Source: DCFW01 sp963790715
GTDB lineage: Bacteria > Bacteroidota > Bacteroidia > Bacteroidales > Bacteroidaceae
DNA length: 11,269 nucleotides
Direction: 5' to 3'
Assembly (NCBI GenBank): GCA_963790715.1
Contig: CAWBPN010000012.1
Location: 1 to 11,269, forward strand
Shown here: piece after piece, positions 6,099 to 11,269 of the stretch
Position numbering within the stretch: position 1 is the stretch's first letter
How the letters are laid out: each line of letters begins with the position of its first letter
Made by a program: the position numbers and the translations under genes
The notes under the pieces: generated by a model
Told to the model about the DNA's origin: nothing
What the model saw: only the letters and a program-made list of their open reading frames with translations
The model's database searches: none

Positions 6099-6134
6099 TA
6101 AATTTGACACGGTTTGTCACAAAAGTAGTATAAT
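6099..6134 (+). promoter_or_regulatory. Promoter region of tamB with a dyad
   Basis: TAAATTTG at 6099-6106 matches the Bacteroidetes -7 box, though no TTTG lies at the right distance upstream. The same stretch also holds TTGACA (6104-6109) and TATAAT (6129-6134), an ideal sigma70-like pair but with a long 19-base spacer. TGACA (6105-6109) and TGTCA (6115-6119) form an inverted repeat with a 5-base spacer over these elements. Which one is used cannot be told. Confidence 0.4.
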
Positions 6135-6161
6135 AAACGTAAGTAACTATGAAATAGAAGC

Positions 6162-9100
6162 ATGATTGCCATTGATAATAAAAATAGAAAGAGAATAATA
6201 ACGAAAATATTAAAGTGGAGTGGCATTACGCTTTTAACTCCCGTTATTCTTTTTTGCTTAATAACTATCCTGCTCTTCATCCCGCCGGTACAAAACTTCG
6301 TACAACGGGAAGTCACCGGTTATGTGTCGAATAAAACCGGTATGAACATCACGATACACCGTGTGCTGTTAACTCCTTTCCTTAATTTGGAAATGAATAA
6401 AGTATGCATTATTGCCCCAACAGACACGTTGCTGAATGCAAAATACATAAAAGTGGAACTTGGCCTACGACACATCTTTAATAAAAAAGTAACCGTAAAA
6501 AAAGTAACGCTTGACGACATTTCACTGAACACAATAAATCTTATTAAGGGTACTCACGTTGAGGGACGATTGAGTGAAGCATCATTGTTATCGGCACAAA
6601 TAAACATGAAAGCGCGACGCATGTTGCTGGCTAATGCTTCGGTAAACAATGCCGCAATAAAAATAAGTTATATAGATACTATAAAAACGCCGAAAGATAC
6701 AACAAAAGGCGCATTTAACAATATAAGTGTAGGACGACTGCACTTGCACAATGTATATGTATCGTTTGTGATGCCGGTGGAAAAGCAAAAGGTTATGGCT
6801 AATGTGGGCAATGCCGATGTGCAACATGTCGGCCTGATGCTTGACGATAAGCGATATTCCATAAATAACATTCTGTTGCAACACACTTTATTGAGCTACC
6901 AAGACCCGAAACAACGCATGGAATTCGGAAGCGATATAAAAGAACTGTCATTAAACAAAACGAATATCGATCTGAAAAAAAATTCATACAGTTTGACCGA
7001 CATACTGTTGAGCGCTAACAAAATTAAATACCGTAGCAGGGAAACAAAGCCAAAAGCCGGTTTAGACCCTTCGTTCATTGTGTTGAGGAAAGCACAGCTT
7101 GAAGCGCATGCGCTGTCATATTGCGGCAAAAACATTAACGCCGATATCTCGCACGTAAGTGCCGCCGAACGTTCGGGGCTGACTGTCACCAACGCCAATA
7201 TGCAGCTGCACACCGATACATCGAACATCCACCTCAACAATTTGTATATCAACACCACAGCTTCTGAAATATTTGCTCACGGCACTCTGCCATGGAAGAT
7301 GCTCGACAAAAAGCACAAAGGTAACTTTGCAGCCAATCTTACAGCTTATATCGGCAAACAAGACTTATTATTGATGGCGGGGCAAATGCCGAAAACGCTG
7401 AGGCGTGCCATGCCTTTTGAACCACTGCGTATAAAAATGGATGTAAAGGGCAGCATGAACGATATTCACCTCGGCAACCTCGATGCACAAATGCCGGGAG
7501 TAATCACATTAAATGCCAGTGGCGTGTTCAAAGACATAATGAGCAGTGCCAAACGCAACATAGCTTGCACGATGAACGGCAGACTGATAAATGCCAACTT
7601 CCTTTCAGCAATAACCGGCAACAAACCGGGTCAGTCGTATACAATACCCAACAACATCACTTTAGGCGGCAAGTTCAAAATGAACGGATACAACTGCAAT
7701 GCCGACGCACTACTTAAGCAGGATGCGGGGTCATTGGCCTTAAAGGGAGCTTGCAACATCAAATCGATGAGTTATCGCGCCAATTTGGAGGTGAACAACC
7801 TGCAACTGCACAACTTCTTGCCAAAAGATTCTCTGTACACTTGCTCAATGACGCTCAGTGCGGCAGGACACGGTACAAACCCGTATTCATCGTACACGGC
7901 AACCGATTTCAAACTTGACATTGCCAAACTTACTTATAAAAAATACATAGCAGACAACATGCACATGGTCGCTTCACTGCACAACCACAGGGCAAAGATG
8001 ACTCTATCGGGCAGTAACGAACTGATAAAACTTGATTCAAACTTAGACGGTACCGTAAGCAAAAAAGATATTCTCGGCAGTTTGTCACTCAACGTATGGG
8101 ATGCCGACTTGAAAAAATTGGGATTAATGTCCTATGAAACGGTTCGTCCTTTCGTGCTCGCGCTGAATACCACTTCCGCCGTCAACTACAGTTCGCTGGA
8201 TGTGCATTCCACCGATATGCAAATATCACTTGAAAGCAAACAAAAGATTAAGGCCTTTATGAGCCAATGCTCAGATTTCACCACAGAGTTGATGAAACAA
8301 ATCAAGAAGAAGAACATCGACCAAATAAGGTTAAAGCATGTATTTCCAACCGCTAATATTACATTTGACATCGGAAACGAGAACTTCATATCTCAATATA
8401 TCAACAAGAACTACGGGGTATCTTTCAAGGAAATCACCGCCGCTTTATCAGCTTCGCGTCAGGAGGGGATGAACGGCTACCTCAACGCTAAGGCATTAAA
8501 TACGGGTTCATTTCAACTTGATACCATCCGCATGAAAGTGCAACAAGACTCAACAAGATTGAACCTCAGCGCACAGGTGCTGAATAACAATAAAAACGAT
8601 TATGTCTTCTCTGCCAAGGCAAATGGTTATCTTCAGGGCGACAGTGCCAAAATGCTACTTTCGGTACTCGACAAAGATAAGAAAGAAGGCGTACGCGTAG
8701 ACGTTCTTGGGCAAATGACGGATGGAGGTGTGTCAGTGAAATTCTGCAACGACAAGCAGATACTGGCTTATCGCCCTATAAGAATAAACGGCAACAACCT
8801 CGTATCGGTAGATAAAACGGGGCGCATCAAGGCCAACCTTGACATAAAGGATGATATAGGCACAGAAATAAGTATACTGTCAAACGATTCCATACAGTAC
8901 AAACAATTCCTGATGGCCAACATCAAGAATCTCAACACTGCCGAGCTTGTGAAATCTCTTCCTTTCCTGCCGCCTATCGGAGGATTGCTAAATACCGACG
9001 TATCGTATATAGAGAAACAAGGCAAACGCTTCATCGTACACTCCGATGCCGAATTGCTGGAAGCACAATACAATGATATTGAACTCGGCGACTTAAAGCT

Positions 9101-10856
9101 AAAGGCTACTTATTTGCCGGATTCCATTCAAAACCGCCATATCGTATTCGGTAAACTTAGTCGCAATAATATAGAGATACTGCGTGCCGGAGGTATATAT
9201 GATGCCAGAGGTGAAGGCAGCATTGCCGGGTTGAGGGCAACCGTAAAGCACTTGCCTCTTAACATGTTTGAAGGGTTTGTCTCCGACCACATGGTGGCAA
9301 TGAACGGCGAAATATATGGTAATCTACAAGCCAAAGGTACATTAAAGGCTCCGAATATCAACGGTGAAGTATATCTTGATTCGGCTTCAGCCTACGTGCC
9401 GTCGGTCGGTGCAATGCTGCGTTTCGACAAGAAGCACATCAATGTGGTAAATAATAAACTCACGTTTGACAACTACAATATCTACTCCACCGACGACCAT
9501 CCGTTCACCATTGCCGGAAACGTCACGGTTAACAGCATTGATGACATACAAACGGATTTGAAGCTGACTACCCGCAACTACCAACTTATCAACGCCAAAC
9601 AGACAAAAGAGTCAATAATATTCGGCAAATTGTTTCTTAACCTGAACTCCACTTTGACAGGCGATATTGATAACCTGAAAATGCGAGGGAACATGCAAGT
9701 ACTGAAAAAGACGAATATCACATACGTTATGAAAGAGAACAGCGTAACGGTACAAAACCGACTCAACGACATGGTATCGTTCGTCAATATGAAAGATACG
9801 TCGAAACTTACAAATACCGAACAGCTCGTATCATTAGGCGGTATGGATATGATATTGAATGTAAATATCGACAAGAATGTACAAGCAGCCTGCTACCTCG
9901 ACCCTACCGGAAGCAGCCGCGTGGAACTTGTCGGCGGCGGCAACCTCACTCTGCAATATACACCCGAAGAAGGCGACATGCGCATGACCGGACGTTACAC
10001 CTTGAGCAACGGATTGCTGAAATATGATATGCCTATGGTGCCGTTAAAGGATTTCACCATCAACAAAGACAGCTATGTTGAATGGACGGGCAAAATGATG
10101 AACCCGAGACTCAACATCAGCGCATACGAAAATATGTCGGCAAGCGTATCGGACAACAGCAGTACGAACACATCACGGCAGGTAAACTTCAACGTGAACG
10201 TAAGCATCACCAACACGCTGCAAAACATGAATATTCTCTTCGACCTGGATGCTCCACAGGACTTGGCGATGAAGAGCGAACTGAGTGCGCTTACGCCGGA
10301 AGACCGCAGCAAACAGGCTATCATTCTATTATCAACCGGAATGTACAGCGGCAGCAGCGGACTAAACGTAAATGACGCTTTGAGCAACGTGCTGCAAAAA
10401 GAAATAAATCAGGTAGCCGGAAATGCTTTCCGCAATACTAATTTCAGCATAAATGCAGGCAGCAGCAGCGGCTCAACTTCAAGCAACAGCATGGCGGCAC
10501 TCGATTATTCATACAAATTCTCAAAGAAATTCTTCAATAACCGCGTTAACGTTGTTGTTGGAGGCACCATCTCCAGTGCCAACAGTTCAAACAATTCGGG
10601 CGAATCGTTCTTCGACAACATTTCGCTTGAATACCAGCTCAACAATGCCGGAACTCACTTTGTCAGGCTTTTCCACGATATAGATTATGAAACATTGTTG
10701 GAAGGAGAAGTCATCGAGACAGGCGTCGGCTACACTATACGCAAGAATATGAACCGGCTAAGCGATTTATTCCGCTTCAATAGCGATGCTGTCCCGACCA
10801 TGAAAGAAGATACGCTAAGAAACAGTAGTAACAACAAAAAAACAGACGGCAAATGA
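6162..10856 (+). CDS. tamB: TamB-like translocation and assembly module protein (DUF490)
   Basis: A 1564-residue protein, in the usual range for Bacteroidetes TamB. A basic N-terminus (KNRKRIITK) is followed by one membrane anchor at about 18-40 and then FVQREVTGYVSNKTGMNITI, the entry motif of AsmA/TamB-like proteins. The long middle is repetitive beta-strand sequence, as expected for the hydrophobic-groove bridge across the periplasm. The C-terminal DUF490 domain is clear: GRYTLSNGLLKYDMP and SYVEWTGKMMNPRLNISAYE, then LDAPQDLAMKSEL and LTPEDRSKQAIILLSTGMY (about 1360-1395), ending with AGTHFVRLFHDIDYETLLEG and ETGVGYTIRKNMNRLSDLF. The family is anchored in the inner membrane, works with TamA/TamL at the outer membrane, and is implicated in outer-membrane protein assembly and phospholipid transport. 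Its stop codon overlaps the ATG of the tamL-like gene (ATGA). ATG at 6162 precedes the anchor directly and follows purine-rich GAAATAGAAG. Confidence 0.93.
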   Translation: MIAIDNKNRKRIITKILKWSGITLLTPVILFCLITILLFIPPVQNFVQREVTGYVSNKTGMNITIHRVLLTPFLNLEMNKVCIIAPTDTLLNAKYIKVELGLRHIFNKKVTVKKVTLDDISLNTINLIKGTHVEGRLSEASLLSAQINMKARRMLLANASVNNAAIKISYIDTIKTPKDTTKGAFNNISVGRLHLHNVYVSFVMPVEKQKVMANVGNADVQHVGLMLDDKRYSINNILLQHTLLSYQDPKQRMEFGSDIKELSLNKTNIDLKKNSYSLTDILLSANKIKYRSRETKPKAGLDPSFIVLRKAQLEAHALSYCGKNINADISHVSAAERSGLTVTNANMQLHTDTSNIHLNNLYINTTASEIFAHGTLPWKMLDKKHKGNFAANLTAYIGKQDLLLMAGQMPKTLRRAMPFEPLRIKMDVKGSMNDIHLGNLDAQMPGVITLNASGVFKDIMSSAKRNIACTMNGRLINANFLSAITGNKPGQSYTIPNNITLGGKFKMNGYNCNADALLKQDAGSLALKGACNIKSMSYRANLEVNNLQLHNFLPKDSLYTCSMTLSAAGHGTNPYSSYTATDFKLDIAKLTYKKYIADNMHMVASLHNHRAKMTLSGSNELIKLDSNLDGTVSKKDILGSLSLNVWDADLKKLGLMSYETVRPFVLALNTTSAVNYSSLDVHSTDMQISLESKQKIKAFMSQCSDFTTELMKQIKKKNIDQIRLKHVFPTANITFDIGNENFISQYINKNYGVSFKEITAALSASRQEGMNGYLNAKALNTGSFQLDTIRMKVQQDSTRLNLSAQVLNNNKNDYVFSAKANGYLQGDSAKMLLSVLDKDKKEGVRVDVLGQMTDGGVSVKFCNDKQILAYRPIRINGNNLVSVDKTGRIKANLDIKDDIGTEISILSNDSIQYKQFLMANIKNLNTAELVKSLPFLPPIGGLLNTDVSYIEKQGKRFIVHSDAELLEAQYNDIELGDLKLKATYLPDSIQNRHIVFGKLSRNNIEILRAGGIYDARGEGSIAGLRATVKHLPLNMFEGFVSDHMVAMNGEIYGNLQAKGTLKAPNINGEVYLDSASAYVPSVGAMLRFDKKHINVVNNKLTFDNYNIYSTDDHPFTIAGNVTVNSIDDIQTDLKLTTRNYQLINAKQTKESIIFGKLFLNLNSTLTGDIDNLKMRGNMQVLKKTNITYVMKENSVTVQNRLNDMVSFVNMKDTSKLTNTEQLVSLGGMDMILNVNIDKNVQAACYLDPTGSSRVELVGGGNLTLQYTPEEGDMRMTGRYTLSNGLLKYDMPMVPLKDFTINKDSYVEWTGKMMNPRLNISAYENMSASVSDNSSTNTSRQVNFNVNVSITNTLQNMNILFDLDAPQDLAMKSELSALTPEDRSKQAIILLSTGMYSGSSGLNVNDALSNVLQKEINQVAGNAFRNTNFSINAGSSSGSTSSNSMAALDYSYKFSKKFFNNRVNVVVGGTISSANSSNNSGESFFDNISLEYQLNNAGTHFVRLFHDIDYETLLEGEVIETGVGYTIRKNMNRLSDLFRFNSDAVPTMKEDTLRNSSNNKKTDGK

Positions 10857-11269
10857 AAAAGATATATATAATATTATTCGTGTCGCTAATTGCCGCCTCA
10901 TGCTCAACCACCTCAAGCACATACCTGCAAACGATTATCTCTACACAGGTATGAATATAAAGATAAACAAAAACAACGAGCTGAAAGGACTCACCGACGA
11001 AGCTCTCGATGAAGTCACGGCAGCCCTAACCTATCCTCCAAACAATGCCATTTTCGGTAGCGGTTCTGCAAGATGGCCTATTCCGTTCGGATTATGGATG
11101 TATAATCTCACTTACGGCCATGACAAGGGTGTGGGCGGATTCATCAAGCGAATGACGGCCTCCACGCCGGTATTGCTTTCGGATGTCAATACTGACATAC
11201 GCACAAAAACCACAACCAACCTTCTGCACGATTACGGTTTCATGCGAGGCTCCGTAGCCAAGCAGGAAG
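10853..11269 (+). CDS. TamL/BamA-like outer-membrane assembly lipoprotein, 5' part, with a frameshift
   Basis: ATG at 10853 overlaps the tamB stop by 4 bases. It encodes MKKIYIILFVSLIAASCSTT, a lipoprotein signal peptide with lipobox AASC. In that frame the ORF ends at TGA 10952-10954 after 33 codons. From 10915 the next frame reads KHIPANDYLYTGMNIKIN and stays open to the window end, with GLTDEALDEV, IPFGLWMYNLTYG, ASTPVLLSDVNTDIRTKTTT and NLLHDYGFMRGSV, which is the normal start of Bacteroidetes TamA-type lipoproteins (lipid-anchored TamL) leading into the POTRA domains. The break is at 10913-10914: two extra bases, or one missing base, between CSTT and KHIP. It may be a real inactivating mutation or a sequence error. 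Rescue starts in the second frame exist (ATG 10900, ATG 10951) but would lose the signal peptide. The family inserts proteins in the outer membrane together with TamB. The C-terminal barrel lies outside the window. Confidence 0.8.

Noticed and set aside
9128..9361. Minus-strand ORFs opposite tamB (for example this one and 10073-10387)
   Set aside because: They are antisense to a gene with strong family motifs throughout and show no domain of their own.

Overview
The window looks like chromosomal DNA of an anaerobic Bacteroidales bacterium (Prevotella/Bacteroides type). The evidence is an outer-membrane beta-barrel receptor with the typical Bacteroidetes C-terminal tail, a TamB gene followed by a lipoprotein-type TamA homologue (TamL-like), a rubrerythrin, several TAnnTTTG promoter boxes of the Bacteroidetes sigma factor, and few classical Shine-Dalgarno sequences. 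No rRNA, tRNA, transposase gene or CRISPR array was seen.

Layout: (1) 2-1066, the 3' end of a TonB-dependent-receptor-like barrel gene. (2) 1108-2945, a two-gene unit with its own promoter: an ABC/AAA-type (OLD/RecF-like) ATPase, then, 3 bases later, a DUF3226-like Toprim protein. This pair is markedly AT-rich, self-contained and has the architecture of ATPase-plus-Toprim anti-phage systems such as PARIS, so it is the best candidate in the window for an undescribed system. A perfect 17-bp palindrome sits on its promoter. (3) 2946-3981, about 1 kb without a credible gene but rich in structure: a cluster of overlapping hairpins, an array with a strict 22-bp period of at least twelve units, whose end is inverted to give a 42-nt-arm hairpin, then two further hairpins. 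(4) 3982-5064 (minus), a secreted Sel1-repeat protein whose start codon is abnormal. (5) 5322-5900 (minus), rubrerythrin with a clear terminator and a promoter. (6) 6162-11269 (plus), tamB overlapping by 4 bases a tamL-like gene that runs off the window and carries a frameshift just after its lipobox.

The two ends of the window are envelope functions (outer-membrane receptor; TamB-TamL envelope module) and rubrerythrin is oxidative-stress housekeeping. The ATPase/Toprim pair and the repeat-rich kilobase after it look like an accessory insert between them. All family assignments come from reading motifs by eye; no database search was run.
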